This document shows positions 13,001 through 23,954 of a stretch of DNA of 64,000 nt, in pieces. The notes beneath the pieces are model-generated. The model did no database searches, was not told where the DNA came from, and was given only the letters and a program-made list of their open reading frames with translations. The translations under genes and the position numbers were made by a program. Position 1 is the first letter of the stretch; the number at the start of each line of letters is the position of its first letter. Source of the DNA: Luscinia megarhynchos (lineage: Eukaryota; Chordata; Aves; Passeriformes; Turdidae); contig CM067576.1 in the NCBI GenBank assembly GCA_034336665.1, positions 15,491,385-15,555,384 on the forward strand, read 5' to 3'.

Positions 13001-13455
13001 GATGGCATTTACCTTGTCTTTACCTTACAAGCCACAAGAATGAGTAATTCAATTGAGAAAAAACTCAGGTGGAACACAAAGCCCACAAGAGGAAGTAATT
13101 AAATTAAATTAAATCGACTGTGGCATCCAAGTGAAGAAACAGGGTCTGCCAGGAGTGCTGGGCTCTCATGGCGTGCTGCTCTGTTTTCTGATTCCATTAG
13201 CAATCGCTGAACGAGCGGCACGAGCTCTTGTCTCGACAGCGGGAGGATGCAAAGGACCTGAAGGAGAATCTGGACAGGAGGGAACGTGTGGTCTCTGGAA
13301 TCCTTGCCAAATACCTGACAGAGCAGCAGCTCCAGGACTATCAGCACTTTGTTCAAGTCAAGACCTCCTTGCTGATTGAACAGAAGGACCTCGAAGAGCA
13401 GATTAAATTTTTCAAAGAACAATTAGAAAATCTTGACAAAAGCATCCCCATCTAA
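4365..13455 (+). CDS. SHROOM1: SHROOM1, Shroom family actin- and ROCK-binding protein (five coding exons; frameshift in exon 1 as given)
   Basis: Shroom proteins bind actin and recruit Rho kinase to drive apical constriction and cytoskeletal tension. The proposed coding exons are 4365-7074, 8600-9114, 9499-9649, 10776-11048 and 13201-13455. Together they give about 1300 residues once the exon 1 frameshift is allowed for; human SHROOM1 is shorter, about 850. Seen in the translation: an ADSAYSSFS motif near residue 53, [10 protein letters not shown] near 528, an ASD1-like block around [18 protein letters not shown] near 632, a YSEPEKL motif, and a C-terminal ASD2-type helical region (about 1126-1300) with [10 protein letters not shown] and [17 protein letters not shown]. 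There is no PDZ domain, as expected for SHROOM1. The start is the first ATG after an in-frame TAG (4296-4298). The gene is convergent with SOWAHA. The junction between exons 1 and 2 is the least certain part. Confidence 0.9.
4851..4856 (+). other. SHROOM1: Apparent +1 frameshift in a C6 run of SHROOM1 exon 1
   Basis: Reading from ATG 4365, codons through this run are CCA CCC CCC TAA. With one C fewer, the frame passes into the long downstream open frame. The two frames overlap for about 107 bases, so the exact point is not forced. The composition of the first frame (Ser/Thr/Pro/Gln-rich) looks native right up to the C run. Confidence 0.75.
7595..7705. repeat. A-rich low-complexity stretch
   Basis: Runs of A interrupted by C (AAAC/CAAA-like), read as T/G-rich on the other strand. 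It explains the Phe/Val-rich minus-strand open frames across it, which are not genes. Confidence 0.7.
7829..7890 (+). other. Possible small SHROOM1 exon with canonical splice borders
   Basis: A 62-bp GC-rich segment lies between CCCTTCCAG and GTAAGG in an otherwise A/T-rich intron. One frame reads through as [20 protein letters not shown]. The full 62 bp does not fit the phase of exon 1. Using the internal CAGCAG acceptor (exon start 7857 or 7860) would give 34 or 31 bases and a phase matching the strong acceptor at 8578-8579. I know of no counterpart in other SHROOM1 proteins, so this may be a chance or lineage-specific exon. Confidence 0.25.
8600..9114 (+). CDS. SHROOM1: SHROOM1 coding exon 2
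   Basis: The exon contains a [19 protein letters not shown] segment followed by DLMEGLFPL, matching the human pattern of a Leu-rich helix followed by a GLLDGLIPL-like motif. The donor is ATGA|GTAAGT, leaving two bases that pair with the first base of exon 3. An earlier GT at 9092 is possible but breaks the phase with exon 3. The start at 8600 is inferred from phase; 8580 is the alternative if an extra small exon exists upstream. Confidence 0.75.
9499..9649 (+). CDS. SHROOM1: SHROOM1 coding exon 3
   Basis: The acceptor is TTCCAATAG|C and the donor is AAGAAA|GTATGT. The 151 bases complete the split codon from exon 2 and end in phase 0. The product is a hydrophilic Lys/Arg/Glu-rich linker, with [18 protein letters not shown] near its end, leading into ASD2. 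Support comes from splice phase on both sides rather than from strong sequence recognition. Confidence 0.65.
9650..10775 (+). other. SHROOM1: SHROOM1 intron 3, nothing recognised
   Basis: A/T-rich intron ending in a long T/C tract and TGCAG. No repeat family or additional exon was identified. Confidence 0.6.
10776..11048 (+). CDS. SHROOM1: SHROOM1 coding exon 4, first half of ASD2
   Basis: Exactly 91 codons in phase 0, between TTTTTGCAG and AAG|GTGAGC. The product is a Leu/Glu-rich helix with [22 protein letters not shown], closely resembling the human ERFSRFMADLERVLGLLLLL region. ASD2 forms the coiled coil that binds Rho kinase. Confidence 0.92.
11049..13200 (+). other. SHROOM1: SHROOM1 intron 4
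   Basis: A 2.15-kb A/T-rich intron. From about 12420 to 12840 it contains sequence with repeated TATATAAAAG-like elements (about 12800-12833) that has the look of an old transposon or LTR remnant, but no ends or family could be established. No exon is seen. Confidence 0.5.
13201..13455 (+). CDS. SHROOM1: SHROOM1 last coding exon, second half of ASD2
   Basis: The acceptor is ATTCCATTAG and the exon starts in phase 0. The product contains [20 protein letters not shown], then [20 protein letters not shown], and ends DKSIPI before TAA (13453-13455). It aligns by eye with the human ASD2 end, but stops soon after the domain and lacks the Pro-rich tail of the human protein. Confidence 0.93.
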   Translation, partial: QSLNERHELLSRQREDAKDLKENLDRRERVVSGILAKYLTEQQLQDYQHFVQVKTSLLIEQKDLEEQIKFFKEQLENLDKSIPI

Positions 13456-13785
13456 CACCCACCACCAGGCCAGACATTTTTATATGTTATATGTGATGTT
13501 TCCCTGGAAATCCACAGGTAGTCTCATCACCATTTGGTGGATTCTTCCAATCCTGTTTGTGCCACAGCATTGACAAGTGTTTAGATGCTCTGGGATGCTC
13601 TAGGCACACTCTGGGCGTGCCCTCCACTTGGACAAAAGCACCTCAAAGTGTGCAGCAAGCTGCCTTGTGGACATGACTGATAGGATTCATTGCTCCTATT
13701 AACTGAATGTGTATTTCCCCTTCTTCTTGTCTGTCCATCTGTTTCCAGATTTACATCATCTCAATAAAAAGCCATACAAATATTT
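13456..13785 (+). other. SHROOM1: SHROOM1 3' UTR
   Basis: Non-coding sequence from the stop codon to shortly after a canonical AATAAA (13763-13768). No competing signal lies nearer the stop. The downstream end is approximate. Confidence 0.65.
13763..13768 (+). promoter_or_regulatory. SHROOM1: Polyadenylation signal of SHROOM1
   Basis: AATAAA about 310 bases after the stop codon, followed within 30 bases by T/G-rich sequence (TTGCCTCTTGTAGGTGGG), the expected arrangement for a cleavage site. Confidence 0.7.
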
Positions 13786-16700
13786 GCCTCTTGTAGGTGG
13801 GTTGAGCATTTGAAATGAAAAATTATGTGGGTGTTCAGATTTGAATTGGTGACTGCACAAAGCCATAGCAAATGTTAATGGACCATTTCAGTGAAACTCC
13901 TGCATTTGTTTCTACTCTTTATATGTGTGACACAGTAAAAATACACTGTAATGAAAGAAAATAATTACTTACTTTCTTGAGAGCTGCCACCCATGAGTCT
14001 GTCCTGGCTCTGTGTAATCCTGGCAGGCTGCTCAGAGCAGGTCAGAAAAAGGGTGGTCTTCATGGGCATCAAAGGGCCAATCAGTGATGTAGCCAGTATA
14101 AGTGAACAGTTTTGGGAATCATAAACTCTGAGCTCACTCCTGAACAGTCATTTGCAAAGTCTTTGCTGTGCTTTTGAAGAATTTATTTTTCAAGCAGCAC
14201 CTTCAGGGGGTTGTTTTTAGGTAGTTTTCAATTGTCAGCATGCACAAAAAGCCTGGAAGAGATTATTCCATTTCAATGAGACTATATAAATCCCTTGGCA
14301 AAAATTTCTTAAGCCAGTGTTTGCATTGAGTCAAACTAGTGATGTTGCTGTATTTGAAATCTCAGTGTGTTTTGTTTGCAAGAAATCAGTGAGAACAATA
14401 TACAGCCTAAACTACATACCTAGACCATGAATAAGGCAGCCACTAATTAAACTTAGGTTTCTTCCACAGCCAAAAAGATGTTCATTGTGCCATGGTCTTG
14501 GGCTTTATCAAGAAATGTTCTGCTAGTGGTGTGTGTCCTGGCTACAATAAGTATCATGACTGACAGAAGCTGTCCTGCTCCTGAAGAATCATCTTTGGAA
14601 TTGCACGTCACTGGGCACAAGAACTCTGGGAGCACAGTGACCAAGCTGCTGAGTGTACTGTGGTTGTCTTAATACCTGAGGGGAAATGGCCAGACACTGT
14701 AGATCCTGTGAGTAATCTGCACAGTGGTTCTCAGAAGGCCATAATTACAGGCTTTTAATACATAAATCTGAAAGCTGCCTTTTGAAATTGGTCTTTAAAA
14801 TAACTGGAGTAATGTTAATGGAGTCAGAGAAGAATGTATGAAATACAAGCAATGTTAAATGAGCTGTTTGTATGATTTGAGAAGCCTGACTTGAAGGTGC
14901 ACTTTATTCTTATTATTCCTAGATGAGGGAAAAACATCTAATTGGAAATAGGTGTTTTGTAATTGAAGCTAATCCTTGCTTTTAAGGGGAAAAATGAGTC
15001 TGCCTTGTTTAGTTTATCTTTTTAAGATGTTGTGCCATGGGGGGATTGCTACCCCTTCCACAACTGGCACTTGCACATATACTTCAAAGAGCAGTAATTA
15101 AAAATAACTTTTATTCTGTTAAAAAATTAAAATAGACTCATTGGTATAGTGTTAGACTGTAACTTCCAGGCAAAGTGAAAAATGGACATGGTGATGGCAT
15201 GAGAACTTCTCTGCAGGCAAGCAGAGAGGCCCTTTCTAAGCACCAGCAGGTCTGGATTATCAGGTGGGTCTCAGTTTTGACACTGATTATTTGTTAAAAA
15301 ACTATTAGGCAGGTAGTGGTGAAAGTTCATGCTGGGCTTCAGCCATGTGCAGCATTCCTGGCACACCAACATACTAAGACATGGTAAAGTGTCTCTTTCT
15401 GTTCCGGTTAGTTCTGGCCTCTGAAAGCACAGACTGAAGCCAAGGGATAGTTTAAGCACATGCTGTTGAATCCTATTGCCTTTTGCTGAAAGTTTGGTAT
15501 TTAGAGCACTAGTTACATCCCCATACCAACCTGTGGCAGCTTTTTCCCAACTTCAAATCACACAGCGTAGAAGGCAAGATGGCCAGAAATGCAGAGCATC
15601 TTCATTTTACAGCACTGTGGTCCCACACTGCTCCACACAGCTTTTTCTGACCCTTTACCATCAGAAGACAAATTTAAGACTTGAACTCTAAATAGCAGTA
15701 ACTGGTGGTCTTCTTGGGGAAAGCAGATCCACAGGGACTATGGAAATAAAATCCAGTGCAGTGCTTGTATATAATTCCTGTTTAAACCATTGCTCACCAG
15801 CCCTGCATTTGTGACTCCTGCAGCAATGGCACTGAGTTACTTCAGGACTAGAGCCCTGGGAAAATGTCAGCTTTGAGAGATCAGCATGGGCACTTCTCAT
15901 GTAAAGGAAGTCAGGTTGTGGAGCTGGGAAAATGCAAGGAATAAAGAAGCTGCTTGGTACCTGATCCTCTGGGAGAGCAAGCAGGGAATCCCCACCACTG
16001 CCCAGCCTTGGCAGTCTCCTGGGCTGCCTGCCAGCCTGATACTTTCACTGGTAGAACACAATGTGAGCCCCGCTCCATGGAGAAGTGTAACCAGAGCCCT
16101 GGGGAAGCTGTATCTATCAATTAATGACAGCTGCATCCAGGGGAGTGCTGGTGGCATTCCAGGAACCATCTCTGCATCTCACTTGGCCACCCACATGTGG
16201 GGTGGGAGACTCTGCCCTCGCTGCTTTGTGCTAGGCAGGAGCAGTGGGCCTGATTTTGGGATGAGAGGATGATTTGTATTGCCTGAGGCAGGAGCCTGTG
16301 GTGCAGGTGTGGGAGCAGTCAGTGGCAGCAGAGCATCCTCTGACAGCAGTGTCCTGGCAGCAAGTGAGAGATTTTAAACACAGTAGCTCATTTAGAACTT
16401 CATTTAACATCCACTGCAATGTGTGGGATCCACTGCTGGACGAGGAGCTGCTGTTTCAGCCCTTTGGGCACTAAATTGAAGGAATTTAATGATTTTGTTT
16501 TAAACTCCAGCCTCATTTTCTTCACTGGGGCGTTATGCTGGGAGCCTTTCACATGTGGAACTAATTAAGGAACAGAGAGCTGCAGGAGTTAATGCAAATG
16601 TACTCTGCAAAAAGATCTATTTGGTGCTTGTGAGAGCTGCATTTAATAAGTTCTCTCTGCTTTGAGAATTCATGGCAACCATCTGAATAAATTTTAAAAA

Positions 16701-19700
16701 TAAACTCAGAGCAGCATTGCAAAACTAATCTTCTGTGCCTGGAGGGAGCCCACATAGACATTAAAGAATAATCAGCCTGTAGGAATCATGCAACCTCTGG
16801 GGTTCACAAAAGCCTCTCAAGAAGCAGCACTTGAATTTCACTGTTAAATGAAGAGAGGCATTAAAGGTTATCAGAGACGCTAAAATACCATGAGCCTTGA
16901 AGCTGAGTCATCTCACAGATAAATTCACAGAGAGAGAATATGGGCAGCACTGATAGTCTTGATTTAGAGAATAAGTGACATTTCTAAAAATCTGAATAAA
17001 GACCCAATTATGTGAATAAAGAGGTCTTTCTAATGGGCTCAGCCCATGGTGGAAGAGCAAGAGCATCCCAAACAACCTCAAAAGGGAACCACTTGTGAAA
17101 CAACCTCTCCAGAGATCCCTGCCCTGTGTGTCAGGTCCTGATGGCATGGCTAGCACCTGCAGGACCCTCTTCTGGGTTTCAGCTGCTCCCTGCTGGGCAC
17201 AGGGTCAGTGTCACCTGATGTGAGGTCTGGTCCAGAGCTTATCCCAGCCAGGAGTGAAGCTGCAGGTCTTTGTTGCAAAAGGGAAAAACTACCATGGGAG
17301 AGTGCTGGAAGAAAATGAAACATTTTCCTGTGGAGCCTGTGGGTGAGGGTATCAGGGAGTGCCTGGCACCCTCCATACCCTCACCTCAAATCGAGGGCTT
17401 CTGCATTCGGGTATTGGGTTCTGTTCAGTGGAAATGAACGTTATTTGGTTTGTGTCAGCAGTGACCCCACAGTGCTTGCTGTGCTTCTCAGCTGGAGTCT
17501 CTCACCTTGTCTGGAGGGTCTCAAAGTGATGGGGATGGATAATTTTCCTCTTGGGAAATGGTGGTTTGGGTTTGGTCAAAAACTCATGCTTTCAGGTGAA
17601 GAAAAGGAGTAATGCTCTACCTGGGACAAACCTAGAGTAGAAGTTCAACCAAGAAAAGGAAAGGTCAACACTGCCAGCATAACTTTTATTGTGCACATCT
17701 CTCTTTTCACAGAAAGGGAAGAAGATGTACTAAAGCTGTACTAATATTAACAGTAGGGATCTATTTTGCCTGGTTCTGGGTTACACACACAGTATAAAGG
17801 CTCAATGTACTTAATGACTTGCTTTATCTTATAAACTACTGAAACAAACCTTGAAACTGGAACAGCAATATTCTTCATTAGGATACAAAATTTTTGACCT
17901 GTGTTGTCCTGCTCTTCCCTGGTCTCCCCCTGCAGCAAACAAACACCACACTGTTTGTGCCCGTGCTAATGCTAGCCAAGTCCCTGTTAATAACCTCTTA
18001 ATTTGGGGAGTCCCACAATGGTACAAATAACTAGAAAGGGCAAAACTTGCCATGCTGCCATTTTATTGAGATTAATATGCAAATCAGGAGGCAAATACAT
18101 CCAAGGAATGTAGGTCATGGTGGAAACATGAAGAGAGGGAGCAAGACATGAGCAATGGGAAATTAGGGGACTGTCTAGAAATGCTTCCTCTACCTCCAGC
18201 TGGTGGCTGCAGCTCCTGTTGGTCTTTTGGAGTTACTGTGACTCTTCCACTGAACCGTGGGTTTGTGGTAAAGCTGAAGTCTCATTAAGACTCATCTGCA
18301 ATGCAGGAGCAGCATTTCCTGGGCTTTCATAGCCCACAACTCTGTGCAGCACTGACAAGGGAATGGAGACAGCCAAAAGTCTCTGTGAGCCTGACCACAA
18401 CCACACTGCCTCACACTGCTCAAACAGCCACAGCCACGAGGACAAAGTCTGTCCCTCTGTGCAGACTCATGGTTTAAGGTTTGTTTGCAGAGCTCTTCAG
18501 GGCAGGTTTTTGAGCTGACACTCCCCAGAACAAAATGTGCCAAGGAACAGACAAACCAAGTCATCCTTAGCAGGCAGACTGAGCCAGGGTCAGGCAAACA
18601 GCAGCTTTCCTGATCTCTAGTGCTGCTGAACTAAAATCTGAGCTGGTTTTATTTGTGCAGGCACTCCACTGAATGTGCATTCACAGGGTGGGGCAATGAC
18701 ACTGCTCATGCTGCCTACAGGTCTAAAAGCATTATCTTGATTTCAATTTGCCTATCAGTACTGACTGTGTGCTTTAAAGAAGTGACCAAGGAGATTATCT
18801 ACATTTTGTAGCAGGAAAACTGAGACATGCTGAGAGGGCAGGCTAGTAACCAAGGCAAAACACCCCCAAGCTGCTGAGTCCTGCTATTCTGCAGGATCTG
18901 GGATCTGTGCCTTCCTTTCTCCAGTCCTCTCCAGGGGGCAGGAGCAGAGCTGGGGGAGGGCTCAGGTTTTTCGGTTTTTACCTTTCCTGCTATTAGCTTT
19001 GATGGTGCCTTGGGATTCAAAGGCTGCATGCCCAGCCTGTGGTACAGCTCTTATCACTGAGCTGAGGGAACCCAGTCCTCTCAGCTGCTCCTGTGAAAAC
19101 ATCCTGGCTAAACTTCACAGCTGTCATTCATTCAGGTGAAAATCCTACTGTTTGGCCAGATTTGGGCTTGAAAATGAGAATGAGGGAGAACCAGTCAAGC
19201 TGAGGGATTCATAAAACAGTCTGGCTTTAGCCTCTTGCAGGAAAACACTCCCATGATCACTCATCACCCTACAGTGTCCCTTCCCAGTTTAAAGGGAACC
19301 CAAACCCCAGCCAGGCTGACAGATTGGTTTTACTTCAAACAAAAGGCACTATATATACACCTGTATGATTACAGCAGTGCATTCTCAATACCTCTCAGTA
19401 TTCATCTGCACCTGAAGTTGTACCACGCTCCACGTACTCATCCCAGCCTGCCTAAATACTATCTTTTCCTTCATCAGCTCAACAAGGAGGAGGAATGAGC
19501 TGAGTCACTGCACAAACTTGCTGGCAGACCTGGCCCAGCCTACCCCACCCACAGCAGCCTAGTGAGCTCCCCACCTTTGTGACACCACCCTCCTGCCAAG
19601 CCTCCAGCACTCCCCGGGGAAGGCTGGAAGAGCCTTGCTGCCAGGCATTTTTCTATCACACCAGCTAATTGCTTTGATGCCTCTAAGGAAGGAGTAGTGC

Positions 19701-20969
19701 AGAATTTTCTTGATGATACATGCTGCAATGAAGTCCTATCTCAGCTGTGACTTCTTTGACAGAACAACAGAGAAGCAATGAAACCTCCTTCCTACTCTCC
19801 TGGGGGTGAAATCACAACCACACTCTCCAGATTAGTCAGGTGGGGTTTTTAAACACAAAACACTCCATCTTTGAACTTTGCCTCTGGCTCACGTAGGCTT
19901 CACTCTGAGCACTGAAGTTCAGCAAGGTTGTTTGAACAGGTATCAAGCCTATATCCATAATTATTGAATAAACTTCTCAATAAGGCCAAGCCAAACTGGA
20001 GTGTTTACAATTCCCACAGAAACAGAATGCTTTCACCAGGCAGTGTCAGTGCCTCAGAGGTAACATGAATGCACACACTTCTGTGGTTTCAGGGGAGGAA
20101 AAAGTTCCAAGTCTGTGCACAGAGCCCTGTTCTTCCCAGAACTCTGCAGGCTGACAGAGCTCAGCAAAAATCGAGTGTTCAAAGCACCACGCTGGTCAAT
20201 GGTCACACCAACAGGCAGAAAGCAAATTGGATTTTATTTTTTTAAACCCTACTCCAGATATGGAAGTCATGAAGTGCTTGATCATTAACCTTTGCTTAAC
20301 AACTTAGTTGGTTCAATCCAGAGCAGACCGTTGCAGAATAATCCAGTCTCCTCCTAGAACAGGTGCATCAGACCTGGCTGCAACCTCTGATCACACTCCC
20401 AGCAAACGGCACCAGCTCCAGGCACTTCAGGGAGAGTGTTCTGAAGTAAACAGAGCAGTCCTACAGCATTTCTTGTGGGTGTTTGGGACAAGCCAATTAG
20501 AACCAATTACATACAAGTACTAGGTTTAATGCAAGGCAGAGAACAAAACATTCCTGAAGTCACTGACTTGGAAGGAAAGGCAAAGCATGCAAACCAGTAT
20601 TTCAATACAGAAACTCAAACAAAGTCAGCACAGCATTGCTCTCACCTCTCAATGACACAGGTTTCTACTCACAGTTTTAGAGAAAACATGCTGGTTTTGC
20701 CCCAGAAATCAGTCAGTTTCTGTTCATAGCTCTGTCTCTTTGCATTAACTTTAACCAAGCAGTAATTAAAAAAATAATAGTCTTACTGCAAACCTAACAT
20801 GCAGTTAGCATGCTTTTTGAGCTATGTGTAGTTCTACATATAGAACAACTATGTTTATCATGTAAAAGAAGAAGAAGAGTTTGTTTTAGGTCAGTAAGTC
20901 ATGTTGTTGAGATAAACACTGCTTCAAGAGGTCACGCCAAGTTTCTATCATGAAACACCTAATATTACA
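13786..20969. other. Intergenic region between convergent SHROOM1 and SOWAHA
   Basis: About 7 kb without a recognisable exon or repeat family. Short open frames on both strands are isolated, lack splice-phase support and show no known motif. Minus-strand AATAAA signals (TTTATT on +) occur near 17685 and 18063, so a longer SOWAHA transcript could reach into this stretch. Confidence 0.5.
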
Positions 20970-21951
20970 TAAAGCCCAATGTTTATAAATATTTATTGTG
21001 AATAGGTCAAAATGGGCCAAGTTTTAAACAAAAAGAATCAGACATACAAGCCTAACTTTGTTTCCAGTTGGCTACTTAGAAACTGATAGATCCAATTCCA
21101 AAGTTTTGCAGTTCAGTTTTTCACTCTCAACAAGGTTTTTTATTCAGCTTAAGTTGATTGAAGTAAGTTTAAATGTTCACAGTATCATCAAGACGTGGTA
21201 AGTACCACCTGGTCAAAAAGTCTTTCAGGAAGAGAGAAACACTTAAACCACTAGCCAAGATTTCAAACTGAGGTAGACAAGTCACAGTGCAGGTCAGGGT
21301 CTATCTTTTTAAGCAATTCATCTAATAAAATGCATCAGGCAACAATTAATATTGTTATCTTAGTATTTCTGATGTGAAATACTGAGCGAGAAAGTCTTAA
21401 AGTAAGAAACTTTGTTTTGAAAAAGCAGACAATTTTTCTAAATAGAAATATCCTACTTCTGCTACCAAAATAATCAGAAACAACATAGCAAACTACACAT
21501 CTTTCCTCTGATAATTTAATCCTGTTAGATAACAAGCCTTGTTAAAGTAGCCAGCTATCAGCTTGCTGTTCACAGTGTAAAATATGCAAATATTCACCTT
21601 GTGTCTGCTCTCCAGCTGAAGAACACAGATAAAAAAGGCTGTCCCTCAGGCATTTTGACATGTCCACACACACATAAGCTGTTTTAGTTTAACAACCATT
21701 AAGCACAAAGTCTGTAGTACCCACCAGTAGATCAGCACGATAGTACACACGGCATGGATAGCACTTCCCTTTCCACAAGCACCTGGGGCTGGGTTTCATG
21801 CTGCAGGCTTTGGATGTAGAACCCTATCACTGATTCAGTTAAACATCCAAAAAGACAAGACACGGAGAGAAAAAAATCCAAACTGCTTCTGCAAGAGAAA
21901 GCTGAGACATCAGCCGTGCTATCAAACCATTTCATCACAGTAAGGCAGAGG
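20970..21951 (-). other. SOWAHA: SOWAHA 3' UTR (approximate)
   Basis: A/T-rich non-coding sequence downstream of the SOWAHA stop. On the minus strand AATAAA signals occur at 21143-21138 and 20997-20992, about 0.8 and 0.95 kb after the stop. The true end is not determined, and signals further left could also be used. Confidence 0.45.
20992..20997 (-). promoter_or_regulatory. SOWAHA: Candidate polyadenylation signal of SOWAHA
   Basis: AATAAA on the minus strand about 955 bases after the stop codon. A second candidate is at 21138-21143. Which one is used cannot be told from the sequence. Confidence 0.4.
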
Positions 21952-23307
21952 CTAGTGGCCAAAGAACAGCTCAGACACAGGTCTGCGTTTCACCACAACC
22001 TCTTCCTCCTCCTCCGCTACCTCGGAGAGGGAGGAATAGGAAGGGAAGCCCCCTCTGGTCTTTGGCTTCCTCCTCGGGCCCGTAGTGGCAGACAGAAGCT
22101 TGTTTAAAGTTGAGGGCTTCCTCAAGCCTTTGGTGAGGTCGTAGAAAGCCATATCATCCGATATGACTCCCAGGAAAGTGCTAGTGGAGCTCAGGATTGA
22201 AGCCGCAAGCTTTGTGGACTTCTTGATGGGCATGGAGTGCTCCATGTTCTGGGAAAGGCTGGGGTCCCCGAGCAAGCGCCTGATTGTCAGGGACGTTCCT
22301 TCCTTCAAGTACTGGTGCGGTTTCTTCCCGCTGTAGTCCCTGAGGTCGATCTTGGCATGGTAGCTGTAGACGAGCATGGTGATGATCTTCTCCTGGCCGT
22401 GTATGGCAGCCAGATGCAGCGCCGTGTAGCCGCCGTGCGACCGGGCATCCACGTTGACGCGGGAGCCGCCCTTCTCGGCCGTGCGGATGATGTTGGTCAC
22501 CATATCGCAGTTGCCGCTCTTGGCGGCCCAGTGCAGGGCGGTGAAGCCGGAGATGAAGTCCCTGCGGGCCGCCAGGCTGGCGTCGCCCAGCAGCAGCCCG
22601 TGCAGCTGCTGCGTCCACTGCCCGTCGGCCGCCAGCACCAGCCACTGGTGCTCCGCCTGCTCCAGCGGCACCACGGTCTCCTCGCTGGCCCGGTGGTTCT
22701 TGGGCCCCCTGCGCAGCCCGGGCGAGCGGGACCCGGCCTCCTCGTCCAGCGGCGGCGGGGACAGCGGGGCGGCGGGCGGCTCGGGCGGCCCGGGGGCGGC
22801 GGGGGGCGGCACGCAGCGCACGGGCAGCATGCAGGGCTTGGGCGGCGGCTCCCGCCGGGCCCCCGCCGCGCCGCCGGGCAGCGGCACCCCGCCGCCGCCG
22901 CCCTGGAACAGCCCCCGCAGCTCGGCCACGGCCCGCGGCCCCGGCGGCTCCTCGGGGGGCGTCGCGGCGGGGCCGGGCACGGGAACCGCGGCGGGAGCGG
23001 CAGTCGGGGCAGCGGCGCCGCCATCGCCCCCCGCCGGCGGGGCAGCGCGCAGCTGCTTCCTCAGCACCACGAACTTGACGCCGTCGATCTCCTTCACCGT
23101 GGCCACGGCGTTCACCGCCGCCTTGAACCGCTCCCGCCGCGCCGCCCGCCCCTCCGCCTCCCCGGCATCGGCACCGGCATCGGCCCCGGCCCCGCCGCGC
23201 TCCAGCAGCGGCCGGAAGGCGCTCACCAGCTCGGCGTTGCGCACCCGCCCGCCGCGCTCCCTCAGGAAGCCCATCACTGCCTCCGCGCTGATGTCGAGCT
23301 TCGCCAT
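21952..23307 (-). CDS. SOWAHA: SOWAHA, sosondowah ankyrin repeat protein A (single exon, 451 aa)
   Basis: An intronless frame of 451 codons plus TAG, as expected for SOWAH-family genes. The N-terminal SOWAH domain (about 1-85) contains AVMGFLRERGGRVRNAELV and EIDGVKFVVLRK. A long Pro/Ala/Gly-rich linker follows, with a conserved KPCMLPVRCVPPP motif. Ankyrin repeats span about 253-346, with GFTALHWAAKSG and GGYTALHLAAIHG. The tail contains STSTFLGVISDDM and RRKPKTRGG, both recognisable in human SOWAHA. The molecular role of the family is poorly known; ankyrin repeats suggest protein binding. The start is the ATG directly before AKLDISAEA. The open frame extends further upstream, but that part is GC-rich 5' UTR-type sequence. 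The protein is about 100 residues shorter than human, mostly in the linker. Confidence 0.95.
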   Translation of the reverse strand: MAKLDISAEAVMGFLRERGGRVRNAELVSAFRPLLERGGAGADAGADAGEAEGRAARRERFKAAVNAVATVKEIDGVKFVVLRKQLRAAPPAGGDGGAAAPTAAPAAVPVPGPAATPPEEPPGPRAVAELRGLFQGGGGGVPLPGGAAGARREPPPKPCMLPVRCVPPPAAPGPPEPPAAPLSPPPLDEEAGSRSPGLRRGPKNHRASEETVVPLEQAEHQWLVLAADGQWTQQLHGLLLGDASLAARRDFISGFTALHWAAKSGNCDMVTNIIRTAEKGGSRVNVDARSHGGYTALHLAAIHGQEKIITMLVYSYHAKIDLRDYSGKKPHQYLKEGTSLTIRRLLGDPSLSQNMEHSMPIKKSTKLAASILSSTSTFLGVISDDMAFYDLTKGLRKPSTLNKLLSATTGPRRKPKTRGGFPSYSSLSEVAEEEEEVVVKRRPVSELFFGH

Positions 23308-23600
23308 CTCGCCGCCACAGGTGGTGGAGCCGCGGCCGCCCCCGCGCGGAGCAGGACGCCGGCAGCCCACGGGGTGGCCGTGCTCCGGGCGAGCGGCACC
23401 TGCTGCGGGCAGCGCCTGCCGCCCTCCCCCGCCGAGGTGCCGGAGCCGCCCCTTCCCGGGAGCGCCGCGGCCCCGCCGCCGGGCCCGCCCCGCCCGCGGG
23501 CGGCGCTGCCGAGCGTCCGGCCCGGTCGGCGGCGGGGGAACGGGACGGCAGCGGCTGCCACGGACCGGCCCGACCCAAGCGTGGTGAGGGTACGAGGGTA
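22400..23600. promoter_or_regulatory. SOWAHA: CpG-dense 5' end and promoter of SOWAHA
   Basis: Very GC- and CpG-rich, covering the 5' half of the SOWAHA coding sequence and roughly 300 bases upstream of its ATG. All six frames are long and open here, which explains the overlapping Arg/Ala/Pro-rich frames on both strands. No TATA box is evident, typical of a CpG-island promoter. The transcription start is not determined. Confidence 0.7.
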
Positions 23601-23954
23601 TGGGGGACTTCTCGAACGCTTTATCCATTTACTAATCTTCTAGCTCCCTCCTACGATTTCTTTGTTTGGGGGTTTTTGTTTGTTTAGTTTGATTTGGTTT
23701 TTGCTTTGTTTCGGTAGCGAATAAGTGGAGCAGCATTGAGTAGAAATCACTCTGCAGAATTTGGTCTCCCATTCCTGGAAAGGCTCAGGTGTTCTGTGAT
23801 CCTCGCTGGGCAAGAGGCTGATGCCTCAAAATCAGTCAGAAGATGGGTGGATGGGTCAGTCCTTTGAAATATACTCTATGTGGTACTATATATTATCATA
23901 CAAATATATGTAATCATATATTATTATCTGTGTTTTACCTATATTGCATCTACA

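Noticed and set aside
22181..23643. Long frames opposite or offset to SOWAHA (up to about 470 codons)
   Set aside because: Shadows of a GC-rich coding sequence; only the frame with the SOWAH and ankyrin motifs is real.
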